Below, piece after piece: positions 33,784 through 42,487 of a stretch of DNA of 61,060 bases. The DNA is from Actinotignum timonense (GTDB taxonomy: Bacteria > Actinomycetota > Actinomycetes > Actinomycetales > Actinomycetaceae). The notes under the pieces were generated by a model. That model saw only the letters and a list, made by a program, of their open reading frames with translations. It did not search any database and was not told the origin of the DNA. Numbering within the stretch: the first letter of the stretch is position 1; every line of letters begins with the position of its first letter. A program made the translations under genes and the position numbers. The stretch spans positions 738,476 through 799,535 of the forward strand of contig NZ_LT706966.1 in assembly GCF_900155575.1 (NCBI RefSeq), given 5' to 3'.

Positions 33784-36516
33784 TCATCTGCTGATACTTC
33801 GCGAACAGCACCGCGAGGCGTTCCTCATCGGATGCGAACGGGGTGCTCTTGTAAAGTCTATCGACCGCTTCGTCAATTTTTCGTGCGCTTCGCGGAGGTT
33901 GCGTGGCATGAGGTCCGGGTCGTAGAGTTCCGCGAGTGTTTTTTCGCAGTGGTATTCGCGTACATCGAGTACGCGTAGCGCACGTTTCGTAAGTTCTTCT
34001 TTCGACGACGCCGACAACTCTGGCACGGGGAAAGTGTTATAAACCAAGGTATTCGAGTAACGGAAATCTGTTTTGAGTTTCCCACCGACTGCGCGTAGCC
34101 AGGCCATGTGCATTTTCGAGGTGAGCAAGGCGAACAGCCACGGCTCAGCATCGTAGATGGCGAAGGCTGCATCGGAGATGACAGTGTCAGGGCCCAGGTA
34201 CCCGATAGGTGCGTATACCCGCCGTTCAGAAGAAACCCGCGGAACGATAATAGAGTCCGTGGGCTTGTAACGGATCTCATCGAAACTCCAGGGGATGCTA
34301 GCGAGTTTTTGCGTAGCTTTTCTTACGCTGGCTAATCGCATCTTGGCTACGCGCTCAAATCTACGCTTCACCTCAGGAATTGTGCTTGCCTTATCGTGAT
34401 TATCTGTGGTGAACCAGAGACAAAAGCGGTCCTTCCCGTTGATGAATTCATCAGCACCGATAAAGCTTTTTACTGCATCGGACAATTGAGGGTAGCGGGA
34501 CAGAATGTCTTCTGCCTCCCGCGGGGATAGAACAAGATTCCCTCCATCACGAGGTAACGACCCTAGTGTCATTGGCGGGAGAAAACCGCACAGCGGCTCC
34601 CGGGTTTTTTGTCGAACAACGACGGATTGTCCCTCGACCAAATAAGGATTAATATTCGAGGCTGACACTTGGATATCGCCGGTGAGGAGGTATTTCTTTT
34701 CCTCACTTTTATTCCGCAAGCTAATAACAGCGACAGTTACTCCCGCATTATGCGACGCGTTATTCGTCCACTTAAATGAGGGGTATGCATACCCTATCTC
34801 GATGCCGCCGGTAAAGACGTGTGGGTAAAGCAACTCAACTTGGAGGCCTTGGAAAATGGAATTGGTGGTAACAAAAGCCAGCTTGGCCTTCGTTCCCTCG
34901 ATATATCGCGAGCCTTTGATGAGCCACAAGCAGACGTAGTCCAGATCCTTGGGGTACTTGGGGGAGTCGAAGACGTATGTGAAGTCTTCTTTCTGTTCGG
35001 CGGTCTGTTTTTTGGATCCTACATAAGGTGGGTTTCCGATTAAATAAATTTCGTCGGTGCCGTTGTTGGGGCAGACCTCGTTCCAGTCGAGGCGGGTGGC
35101 GTTGCCGTGCACGATGTGCCCGGTTTCCTTCAGTGGCATCAGGGGAATATCTAGGCCGAACTTGGCTTTGAACTCCTGGTTCATCTGGTGCTTGGCGATC
35201 CAGAGCGAAAGGATGGCCATCTCCACGGAGATGTCGTCAATTTCGATGCCGTAGAAGTTCTCAATATTGATCACCGAGGAGCCGAAGCCCAGGGTGGCTG
35301 CGCCGAGCTTTTCTTCTTCGCCCATGCCGAGCAGGCCCCAGCGGCCCGCCGAGGAAAGGGAATCGATGCGGTCCAGGATCGCGTGTTCGAGCTTGCGCAA
35401 TTCCTTATATGCGATAACTAAAAAGTTGCCGCTGCCGCTGGCCGGATCGAAAAGCTTGATTTTTGAAATTCTTGTGAGGAGTTTCTTGAGGCGCGGTACT
35501 GATTCGCAGGCTTTGTCATATTCGTTCCAGAGTTCATCCAGGAAAAGCGGTTTGATGGTTTTGAGGATATTGGGGACCGAGGTGTAGTGCTGGCCCAGGT
35601 TGGCGCGCTGGTCCTTATCTACCACCGCCTGGAACATGGAGCCGAAAATATCCGGGTTGATTTCTGACCAATCCAGGGTGCCGAGCTCCAGGAGCGAATC
35701 GCGCGCATGCTTGGTGAATTGGGGGACTGTCAAAGAGGCGGCGTCGTCGTTATTAATGCGGAAAAGGCGACCGTTGACGTAGGGGAAGCTCTGCAAGTAG
35801 ACGGGTTTATCGGACGCGTTGGGAGTGTCCAGCGCGTGGAAAAGTGCGGTGAGGAATGCGGCGGTGTCGGAGCCGTCACGCTGAGTGTGCGAGCCGACCG
35901 CGCTGGTGAACTGGCCTTTTGCGAAGATGCCGGTATCCTCCGCGAAGAAGCAGAAGAGGAGGCGGGTGAAGAAGATGTTGAGGCTGTGGGGAGATTTGTC
36001 CTCATGGAAGAGGTTGGGGTTGGCGGCGAGGAGTTCGTCGTACACCTTGCTCATGTGTTCGGCGGCGCGGCGGTCCGCGTGGGTATCCGAGGAGAAGTGC
36101 TGTTTCTCCATATTCGCCCAGGGGAGGAAGAAGGTGAAATCGCTGGCGAGTTTGGCGAGGGGGATGCTGAGGGAATCACCGGTTTTGGTGTCAATCGCGG
36201 CGAGGGATTCGTAATTCGTGGCGATGACGAAGCGGGTATTGAAACGGAGCGCGGCATCACTGGTTTTCATTTCCTGTGCGGTGGCTATGAGGTCGCGGCT
36301 GGTTTCGGCCAGGTAGATCTTGTTTTTCCACACGATATCGCGATCCGGGTTCGCCGCGACGTTGAGCGAGCTGGCGGTGGTGGAACGCAGGCGGGTGACG
36401 CTGGATTTGGAGATGCCGTAAGCGAGGAGGAGGTCGAAGAAGAAATCGCGGGTGAAGGGCGCACGGGAGGTGAGTTTCTTGACGTTCTCCTCAATACTTT
36501 GGAGAGTGATGGCCAC
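33784..36516 (-). CDS. MmeI-like N6-adenine DNA methyltransferase, C-terminus frameshifted
   Basis: 910 residues as read. An N-terminal helical region leads to the Rossmann methyltransferase with motif I DPASGSG (357-363) and catalytic NPPY (495-498), then a target-recognition region. The layout matches Eco57I/MmeI-type enzymes that modify adenine and read the target. Near the end the frame is broken: at the A5 run (33877-33881 on the plus strand) a shift of -1 gives a 37-residue tail, starting IDEAVDRLYKSTPFAS, that ends at 33764 just before the helicase GTG. The in-frame tail as read is short, basic and unlike the family. First gene of the operon. Confidence 0.88.
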   Translation of the reverse strand: MAITLQSIEENVKKLTSRAPFTRDFFFDLLLAYGISKSSVTRLRSTTASSLNVAANPDRDIVWKNKIYLAETSRDLIATAQEMKTSDAALRFNTRFVIATNYESLAAIDTKTGDSLSIPLAKLASDFTFFLPWANMEKQHFSSDTHADRRAAEHMSKVYDELLAANPNLFHEDKSPHSLNIFFTRLLFCFFAEDTGIFAKGQFTSAVGSHTQRDGSDTAAFLTALFHALDTPNASDKPVYLQSFPYVNGRLFRINNDDAASLTVPQFTKHARDSLLELGTLDWSEINPDIFGSMFQAVVDKDQRANLGQHYTSVPNILKTIKPLFLDELWNEYDKACESVPRLKKLLTRISKIKLFDPASGSGNFLVIAYKELRKLEHAILDRIDSLSSAGRWGLLGMGEEEKLGAATLGFGSSVINIENFYGIEIDDISVEMAILSLWIAKHQMNQEFKAKFGLDIPLMPLKETGHIVHGNATRLDWNEVCPNNGTDEIYLIGNPPYVGSKKQTAEQKEDFTYVFDSPKYPKDLDYVCLWLIKGSRYIEGTKAKLAFVTTNSIFQGLQVELLYPHVFTGGIEIGYAYPSFKWTNNASHNAGVTVAVISLRNKSEEKKYLLTGDIQVSASNINPYLVEGQSVVVRQKTREPLCGFLPPMTLGSLPRDGGNLVLSPREAEDILSRYPQLSDAVKSFIGADEFINGKDRFCLWFTTDNHDKASTIPEVKRRFERVAKMRLASVRKATQKLASIPWSFDEIRYKPTDSIIVPRVSSERRVYAPIGYLGPDTVISDAAFAIYDAEPWLFALLTSKMHMAWLRAVGGKLKTDFRYSNTLVYNTFPVPELSASSKEELTKRALRVLDVREYHCEKTLAELYDPDLMPRNLREAHEKLTKRSIDFTRAPRSHPMRNASRCCSRSISR

Positions 36517-36743
36517 AGCCGGCTCCTTTCGCGGACGGGCCCGGGCGCGGCGCGGGTGCTGCGGCTCGGGCGGTACGCTCCTATCTTAGAGGGGGCTTGT
36601 GACAGAAATATCGTACGGCAGTGCTTTCGCGCAGCCAGTGGTTTTGGTAGGAGAGCATCTCGTTTGAAGTAGTTTTTCTGGACTATGGATTTTAACGGTT
36701 CCAGCCGGCGTGATCGCATGAAATTTCTGTTTGCAAATCGTAA

Positions 36744-36815
36744 TTATCCACAGGGTGGTGGAAGGGGCTCGTGGCAACTTATCCACACGTGCACATGCTT
36801 ACTGCTTGTGGATAA
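36744..36815. promoter_or_regulatory. Three perfect DnaA boxes
   Basis: TTATCCACA occurs exactly at 36744-36752 and 36779-36787 (top strand) and 36807-36815 (bottom strand). They sit in the 419-bp region between the divergent methyltransferase and zinc-ribbon genes. The next 100 bp, to 36920, is AT-rich. No other function is visible in this gap apart from AGGAGG before 36936. Confidence 0.7.
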
Positions 36816-36935
36816 CTTAGTTATGCCCTGAATAATGGGATCGAACAATCGTTTGACTTTAAATAGGGATTAAGGTCAAGATCGCATTAGTTCTCAGCGA
36901 ATTTTATTTTTCTTAGTTCAGGAGGTTTGCTGAAA

Positions 36936-37958
36936 ATGATTGACCGGGAAGTTGATTTTATGAGATCGCGATATATGCGATGTGAAAAATGTGAGCGGAA
37001 ATGGAAAGCTTCGGATGAGTGGTTGGGGAAGTTCTTTAACTACCAAGAAGGCCAGTGCCCTGAATGTGGTGCCCGGCATCTAGAGGAGAATGTCCACTTG
37101 AGAGTTGATGGAGATCCTGAAGATGCTGCGCGTAACGTCAGCAAACTGACTTCTTTGTACTGGTACCACACGAGTACTCATCCGGACTGGCCCAAAAAGG
37201 TTTACGACCCTCGTGAGGAATGGTCTCCGGAATTTCGTGAAATCATGAGGCAAGAGCAGCCTGATGTTGGTTCGGTTGAGGAACAACAAGATGTTGCTTT
37301 GCACGTGGGAACATACGAAGCTGCAGTCCATAACATGATCCGCCGAATAGGGTTCCAGTGCGACGGTGGCAAGCAATTCTATCTTTATCGAGTGATGCTA
37401 AGCGAAGCAGCAAGTATAGCGGTGGATATACCGTTGGATCCCGCTCCCACCTTCGGGGATCTTAAATTTTCTTCTCAAGAGTTTCCGTCGAATGCGGACA
37501 TACTTCGCTATGTTAATCTTCACGAAGATCCGGGTAGTGTGTCCCTGGCGTTACGACGTGAGGCGATCAGGTCGGTTGTGCGGTATGAAATTCCAATACG
37601 GACCGAGGTGGCTCCGTTGCTGGTAGAAGAAGTTGCAGATCGAATCGAGCGTGCTAAATGTGAACCCCTCCCGCAGAAACGGAAAGGGACCATATTCGAT
37701 TGCTTGGGAATAGAACTCAATGCTGATTTTACGCCGTTGCAAAAAGTAAAAAAAGAAGTGTGCCGGAAGCTCGTGGAACTGTTTCCGCAGGCAATGCGTG
37801 AGCTAGGGGGAGCGGAGGCTATTAGAGCACTTTTCACTACTGAAGACGTGCAGGACTCGCTGTCGCAAATTTTTGCTCTTGTTCAGGTGATTAATTTCAG
37901 TAGAGCAGTTATGGAGAAGCTGGATGGCGGGAAAGAGGTTGTCATTTCCGATGATTAG
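36936..37958 (+). CDS. Zinc-ribbon protein of unknown function
   Basis: 340 residues. The N-terminus has two CxxC pairs (RCEKCER and QCPECGARH) about 28 residues apart, a rubredoxin-like zinc ribbon. The rest (about 60-340) is mixed alpha/beta without a motif I know. AGGAGG lies 10 nt before the ATG at 36936; TTG 36927 is a weaker option. Lower GC and Lys-rich codon use differ from core genes. Its place between a restriction-like operon and an XRE-ImmA pair suggests a defence or island role, but none can be assigned. Confidence 0.6.
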   Translation: MIDREVDFMRSRYMRCEKCERKWKASDEWLGKFFNYQEGQCPECGARHLEENVHLRVDGDPEDAARNVSKLTSLYWYHTSTHPDWPKKVYDPREEWSPEFREIMRQEQPDVGSVEEQQDVALHVGTYEAAVHNMIRRIGFQCDGGKQFYLYRVMLSEAASIAVDIPLDPAPTFGDLKFSSQEFPSNADILRYVNLHEDPGSVSLALRREAIRSVVRYEIPIRTEVAPLLVEEVADRIERAKCEPLPQKRKGTIFDCLGIELNADFTPLQKVKKEVCRKLVELFPQAMRELGGAEAIRALFTTEDVQDSLSQIFALVQVINFSRAVMEKLDGGKEVVISDD

Positions 37959-38041
37959 CGGCTAAAAAGGCCACCCGCTTTTGGTGTGAAATGCGCGAGA
38001 CATTACGTGTGGTAGGTCTTCTCAACCATGACATTGGAAGT

Positions 38042-38047
38042 TATAAT
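38042..38047 (+). promoter_or_regulatory. Consensus -10 of a leaderless promoter
   Basis: TATAAT ends 6 nt before the ATG at 38054, the clearest promoter element in the island. Confidence 0.55.
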
Positions 38048-38053
38048 ATAACC

Positions 38054-38740
38054 ATGGAAAGTCATACTAAGCAGCTTGTAACTATCGAGAATATTCGCAA
38101 TCTCGCCGCTGTTGTCACCGATTCTGTCGGGGAGGTTCTTAACACGGGAATGTCTGGAGCATTGGCCGATTCTGAGGTTCGGTTGAGTGGACTTGCATAC
38201 CCGAAATATCCGTACCTCTTTCCATTGTTAGCGCGAGCGCAACTCCGCGAATTTCTCGAAAATGCGGACCTACCGGAGGGGTGGCATGTCACAGGGCAGC
38301 CGCAGTTAATGGGGCAACTTATGCTGGAGAACCACGATTTGGGTCTTCTAGTGCGTGTACTCAAAGAATGCCCTGTTATGCCAGGAAAGGTTCCCGCCGC
38401 CGGGCACAATTTGGCGAGGCGGAGATCCTGGACTATTGAAGAACAAATGGAGTTAGATCTGCCGGGCAGTGAGGAAGTGTCGCGAACTGCGACGCCATAC
38501 AGATTCCTCTATCTTTGGGATTATCGTGATATCGAAGATCGTCTCGGTGGTTTCGACTCCCGCTTGGTAATGACCAGCAAACCGGGGAAATACGGCGCTC
38601 CTGTTCCGTTGTTGTTGTCGATTCCAATTCCCACGGAACTTGCGGTGAACGAGGGTGAGGAGTGGCAGTACGCCAACGAAGATAACGGCTACGACTACTA
38701 TGGAAGCAGTCAAGCGGTAATCCGGCAAACGGAGAATTAG
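38054..38740 (+). CDS. Unknown protein paired with XRE-ImmA/IrrE regulator
   Basis: 228 residues, no signal peptide or membrane segment, no motif I recognise. The C-terminal part is Asp/Tyr-rich and acidic (NEDNGYDYYGSSQ). The ATG at 38054 is supported by a consensus -10 just upstream; the frame is open back to 37991. The stop lies 1 nt before the GTG of the XRE-ImmA gene, with GGAG inside its last codons. In such two-gene units the partner of an ImmA/IrrE protease is often a repressor target or a toxin; which applies here is unknown. Confidence 0.65.
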   Translation: MESHTKQLVTIENIRNLAAVVTDSVGEVLNTGMSGALADSEVRLSGLAYPKYPYLFPLLARAQLREFLENADLPEGWHVTGQPQLMGQLMLENHDLGLLVRVLKECPVMPGKVPAAGHNLARRRSWTIEEQMELDLPGSEEVSRTATPYRFLYLWDYRDIEDRLGGFDSRLVMTSKPGKYGAPVPLLLSIPIPTELAVNEGEEWQYANEDNGYDYYGSSQAVIRQTEN

Positions 38741-38741
38741 G

Positions 38742-39899
38742 GTGCAGTCAACAGTAGACGGCTGGGTTCGAGCTGAGAGGCTTCGGGCTCTAAAAGACAT
38801 CACGGGAGTAAATCAGCAGGAGCTAAGTGACCTGCTGGGCGTGAGCCAACCCTTTATCTCCAAGGTGCTCCGGAAAGAAAACGCATTCTCCGAAGAACTC
38901 GCGCTGCGGGCAGCGCAGAGCTTCCACGTGCCACTGTCTTTCTTCGCGGTAGAGGATTCCAAGTTCTCCAACGCAACCGCGACTTTCCGTAAATCCAGTA
39001 CTGCCACGGTCACTGCTGAACGCAAGGTCAATCAGCTCGCGCGAGAAGTCAACCGCGCCTGGGATGCGCTATCGCGCGAATCTGGGTACCTTGATTTTCC
39101 CAGTACCGATCTGCTTGCCGCAGGTCTGGGTGTGGAAAATGCCGCTGAACAAACTCGTAAGGTTCTTGGGCTCAGTGCCACGGAGCCGATTCAGAATGTC
39201 ACCCATATCCTCGGACTTCTCGGGGTTGCTGTGGTGTACCCCTTACTGGAGGATGCCGAAGACGCCGGGCACCTCGCGATTTCCTTGCCCAGTAGGGAAA
39301 ATACTCGCCCTGCGATCAGTATTGTGCATCGTACGGAGGGTGCGCGCCAGCGCCTTACGCTCGCTCACGAACTTGGTCACCTTCTATTCGATCAGGGCCT
39401 TACTCAGCCGGTCCCTTCCACTCGCGCTCCGCAAGAACGCCGTGCCTACGATTTTGCGGGGGCGCTATTGCTTCCGGAATCCGTGGCCCGGGCACGTATT
39501 AATGAAACGACGCCGCTACGTAGCTTGCTAGATATCAGGCGAGAATACGGAATCAGTGTGGCAGCCACTGCCGTGCGTGCCCAGCGCCTTGGGATCATTA
39601 CGCAGCACCGTTTCCGGAGCCTGCAGATTCAGCTGGCCAATGCCGGCTGGCGTAAGCGCGAGCCGGTGATTGTTCCTCCGGAAAAGCCTTCCTTGTTCAG
39701 GCAAGCGGCGGAGCGAGTATTCGGCAAGAAAGCTCTGGCTTTTAAGATGTCCGAAGCTTTGGGGCTCAAACCGGAATGGATTAACTCCTGGCTGCATCTC
39801 GATTCCGCTGCCGATTCTGCCGCCGATACCGCTACTACTGCTGCGGATCGCTTCGGCAATGCTGGCGAATCGCAGGTTATCCAGCTGCGCCGGAGATAA
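38742..39899 (+). CDS. XRE-family regulator fused to ImmA/IrrE metallopeptidase
   Basis: 385 residues. An XRE helix-turn-helix spans about 12-50 (TGVNQQELSDLLGVSQPFIS). The COG2856 zinc peptidase has HELGH at 209-213 (LAHELGHLLFD) and the downstream FAGALLLPE that typifies the family. The GTG start follows GGAGAATTAGG. ImmA/IrrE peptidases cleave repressors of mobile elements or DNA-damage regulons; a direct HTH fusion can act as regulator-sensor. It is co-transcribed with the unknown gene at 38054. Confidence 0.88.
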   Translation: MQSTVDGWVRAERLRALKDITGVNQQELSDLLGVSQPFISKVLRKENAFSEELALRAAQSFHVPLSFFAVEDSKFSNATATFRKSSTATVTAERKVNQLAREVNRAWDALSRESGYLDFPSTDLLAAGLGVENAAEQTRKVLGLSATEPIQNVTHILGLLGVAVVYPLLEDAEDAGHLAISLPSRENTRPAISIVHRTEGARQRLTLAHELGHLLFDQGLTQPVPSTRAPQERRAYDFAGALLLPESVARARINETTPLRSLLDIRREYGISVAATAVRAQRLGIITQHRFRSLQIQLANAGWRKREPVIVPPEKPSLFRQAAERVFGKKALAFKMSEALGLKPEWINSWLHLDSAADSAADTATTAADRFGNAGESQVIQLRRR

Positions 39900-39941
39900 T
39901 CGACGCCTGAAAGAAGGTCACTCTTCTTTTTTGTGTATCCG

Positions 39942-40391
39942 CTACTCGGCGCCCATCTCGCGAATTGCCTGGGCGATGACTTCGGGGTCTTCGTCGTAAT
40001 CGCCCATGGCGTAGGAATCTGCCATGAGAGCATCGAGAGCTTCACGAGTTTGATGCCGCTGCTTTTCGCGATAGTTCAGAACATCGGAGAGCCAGAGCCG
40101 GCGATGGGTGGTGATTTTCCGGAACGGTATTGCGCCTTCCTCGCATAGCTTCACCACGGTCGGGCGGGTCGTATTCAACAGATAGGCCGCTTCCTGAGTG
40201 GAAATCTCCCTATCTCCATCCGTTTCTTCCTGCACGGCCATCGAAATCTGCGCTCGCAGCAGGGGCGGAACTTCTACAGCAATACCGTCAAAAACCAATT
40301 CGACCCTGCGCGCGTGAGCGAGGAGCTGACGGATTTGATCCATTGCCTCCAGATCTGCCTGGGTACATTTCTGATCGTTTGAAGTCGTCAC
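39942..40391 (-). CDS. Excisionase-type HTH antitoxin paralogue (orphan copy)
   Basis: 149 residues. The helix-turn-helix ISTQEAAYLLNTTRPTVVKL is followed by FRKITTHRRLW, as in excisionase/MerR-like antitoxins (HTH_17). GTG 40391 follows AAAGGAGG. It is a close paralogue of the protein at 41100-41561: the central blocks are nearly identical in DNA and protein, while N- and C-termini differ. No toxin follows it; the PIN toxin lies upstream on the same strand with its own antitoxin. It may cross-regulate or neutralise that toxin. Confidence 0.8.
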   Translation of the reverse strand: MTTSNDQKCTQADLEAMDQIRQLLAHARRVELVFDGIAVEVPPLLRAQISMAVQEETDGDREISTQEAAYLLNTTRPTVVKLCEEGAIPFRKITTHRRLWLSDVLNYREKQRHQTREALDALMADSYAMGDYDEDPEVIAQAIREMGAE

Positions 40392-40508
40392 ATCACACCT
40401 CCTTTTCGTTTCTGGTGTAACCACCCTTGCCCGGATGGGCGGGTAAGGAAGACTGTATCTGTAAGCGGCAGCCGAAAAGTAGCCCACTCTTCGGCCGTGC
40501 CCGGAATC

Positions 40509-41099
40509 CTATGCTCCCTCTTGTGAAAAGCACCGGAGCACTTCCGCGGAGAAGCGCGGTGTGTGGATGGCTAGCTGTTTGAGGAATTCAACTGGTGTCA
40601 ATCGTGGGCCGCGCCGCCCAGTACGTTTCGCGATATTTCCTATGGCCCCAAGGGTGGTGAACGGATTTTTCTCCCACAGTTCCAGCAGAAAATCATCCGG
40701 GTGTTGCGCAATGAGATTCTTTGGAAGAATCGCGGGCGGAAAGTCTTTGAGATTGAACGTTACGATCATATCTGAATTGCTACGGAGTGCACCCTCGATA
40801 ACATGCGTATCGTTTGGATCAGGAGCATCTCCATAATTGCCTATTGATCCGGGAGGGAGTTCGATGCTCCCTCCCGGAAAGGCGTGGTGCATTCTTTTGA
40901 ATAGATGCGATAAATACGCCGAGGTGGTCGAATCGTCGATTCCACGTTCCTTGTTGGAGCGTGAGATAGCTCCGGTTAATTCCTCTTCTATGCGATTTGA
41001 CCAGGAGACGCGGTACACGCCCAGATATGCAGTCTCGAGAAGGGCCTCCCGCAGTAACGCAGGAAAGAGGACGCATGTATCCAGAAAAACCGCGCCCAT
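40509..41099 (-). CDS. PIN-domain toxin
   Basis: 196 residues. The PIN nuclease core has the first Asp in FLDTCVLFP (D7), DPNDTHVIEGAL in the middle and TFNLKDFP as third acidic motif; these bind the metal for RNA cleavage. Length and LVFP-like start fit the larger PIN_3 group rather than classic VapC. The ATG directly follows the antitoxin stop (TAA ATG), giving strict coupling. The partner is the HTH protein upstream. Confidence 0.85.
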   Translation of the reverse strand: MGAVFLDTCVLFPALLREALLETAYLGVYRVSWSNRIEEELTGAISRSNKERGIDDSTTSAYLSHLFKRMHHAFPGGSIELPPGSIGNYGDAPDPNDTHVIEGALRSNSDMIVTFNLKDFPPAILPKNLIAQHPDDFLLELWEKNPFTTLGAIGNIAKRTGRRGPRLTPVEFLKQLAIHTPRFSAEVLRCFSQEGA

Positions 41100-41561
41100 T
41101 TAAAGGCCTTTGCGGATTCTACGGATTTCGGCTATCGCTGCCTCGATCTCCTCGGGAGTCTGGTCATAAAGACCCAACTCGTACGTCATATCCGAGATCT
41201 CGTCCAGCGCCTTCTTTGCCACCTGCCGCTGCTTTTCGCGATAATTCAGAACATCCGAGAGCCAGAGCCGGCGATGGGTGGTAATTTTCCGGAACGGTAT
41301 TGCACCTTCTTCGCATAGCTTCACTACGGTTGGGCGGGTCATATTCAAAAGATCGGCAGCTTCCTGAGTGGAGATTTCCCTATCCCCATCCGGTTCCTCC
41401 TGCACGGCCATCGAAATCTGTGCGCGCAGCAGCGGCGGAATTTCGATAGTGACGCCGTCAAAGGTCAATCCAACCCTGCGTGACTTAGCGAGAAGCCGGC
41501 GGATTCGATCCATGATCTCCGGATCAATCTGCGCGATTTTGTCATCATGTGTAATCGTCAC
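41100..41561 (-). CDS. Excisionase-type HTH antitoxin of the PIN toxin
   Basis: 153 residues with the HTH ISTQEAADLLNMTRPTVVKL and the basic wing FRKITTHRRLW. GTG 41561 follows AAAGGAGGTGTGAC; the frame is open far upstream (to 42032) but antisense to another gene. First gene of the antitoxin-toxin operon. Upstream ACTAGAAAC/GAAACGAAAAGGAGG elements are shared with the paralogue at 39942 and may be the operator. Confidence 0.82.
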   Translation of the reverse strand: MTITHDDKIAQIDPEIMDRIRRLLAKSRRVGLTFDGVTIEIPPLLRAQISMAVQEEPDGDREISTQEAADLLNMTRPTVVKLCEEGAIPFRKITTHRRLWLSDVLNYREKQRQVAKKALDEISDMTYELGLYDQTPEEIEAAIAEIRRIRKGL

Positions 41562-41653
41562 GTCACACCTCCTTTTCGTTTCTTTTGTTTCTAGTGTAGT
41601 GGGCCTCGCGCGGGGAGGGAAGAGTGCATTCCCGCGAAGTTGTGCCAAGCCGC

Positions 41654-41659
41654 TACGAT
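41654..41659 (+). promoter_or_regulatory. -10 element of a leaderless promoter
   Basis: TACGAT ends 7 nt before the ATG at 41667; same hexamer as at 26401. Confidence 0.4.
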
Positions 41660-41666
41660 AGGGCAC

Positions 41667-42437
41667 ATGGCTCAAGTTCCGGTGTCCGCTATTCATCCCG
41701 TTGCCCCTGACCACCTGGGCGCCGTCGCCCTTTTTAGTGCGCCGATTGACGTGCGAACGGCGCTGGAACGCGTGGAAGTGGACGGCCGGGCCCTCGATGT
41801 CCACCTGGATGAGCTCCCCGGCGGGCAGGTGTTCAATTTTCTGGCCAGTGGCGTGACGGTGTTGCTCACGCCCGTCTCCGGGCCGGCCGCGCTGGAGGGC
41901 GCCACCCCGCCGCACGCTTTTCACATTATGATGACGTTTTTCTCCGATATGGCGCGCTCCGGGGAGGACATGCCCGACCCGGTGAGCGACGAGTTCGCGG
42001 CGCGTCGTCGTACCTCCATGCACACGCTGCACCGGGTGTACACGGCCGTGATCCGCTCGCTCATGGGCGAGGAAGCCGCGGTGGGCGTGGCGCGCCCAGA
42101 GCTGGGCATCATCTACCCCGCCGATGTGGTGACCGGTTACCGGATCGACGCCGCAGACCCGTTCCTACTGTGGATTTACGTGCCGATGCGCGCCGGCGAG
42201 GTAGTGTCCGGACGCACCGTGGGACTGCCGCTTTTCGGGCACCTCGACCTCGAGGTGAAGGACAGTCACCGCCCGCGCGAGGCCGTGTACGAACTGCTCG
42301 CGAACACTGCCGGATATATTATTTCCGACGGCGCAACCCTCATGCCAGGGCAAACTCTGGGCACCGCCGCTGATGAGTCCATCGCCATCGCCCAGGGCCG
42401 CGACGGGGAGACCCCCACGCTGCGGTTGATTTACTAG
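41667..42437 (+). CDS. DUF4261 domain protein
   Basis: 256 residues, soluble. The C-terminal region (FGHLDLEVKDSHRP, then LLANTAGYIISDGATLMPG and QTLG) fits the DUF4261 pattern of unknown function. GC and codon use are like the core genes, unlike its neighbours. ATG 41667 is chosen for the -10 element just before it. The N-terminus lacks a signal peptide. No partner is evident. Confidence 0.65.
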   Translation: MAQVPVSAIHPVAPDHLGAVALFSAPIDVRTALERVEVDGRALDVHLDELPGGQVFNFLASGVTVLLTPVSGPAALEGATPPHAFHIMMTFFSDMARSGEDMPDPVSDEFAARRRTSMHTLHRVYTAVIRSLMGEEAAVGVARPELGIIYPADVVTGYRIDAADPFLLWIYVPMRAGEVVSGRTVGLPLFGHLDLEVKDSHRPREAVYELLANTAGYIISDGATLMPGQTLGTAADESIAIAQGRDGETPTLRLIY

Positions 42438-42487
42438 TTTTCCCCGAAATAGGGTGCGATTCTGCGTACGAAATGGGGAGGTGCGGG

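Noticed and set aside
35707-36672. 321-codon Val/Gly/Glu-rich frame opposite the methyltransferase N-terminus
   Set aside because: Antisense to a coherent methyltransferase; no ribosome site or motif.
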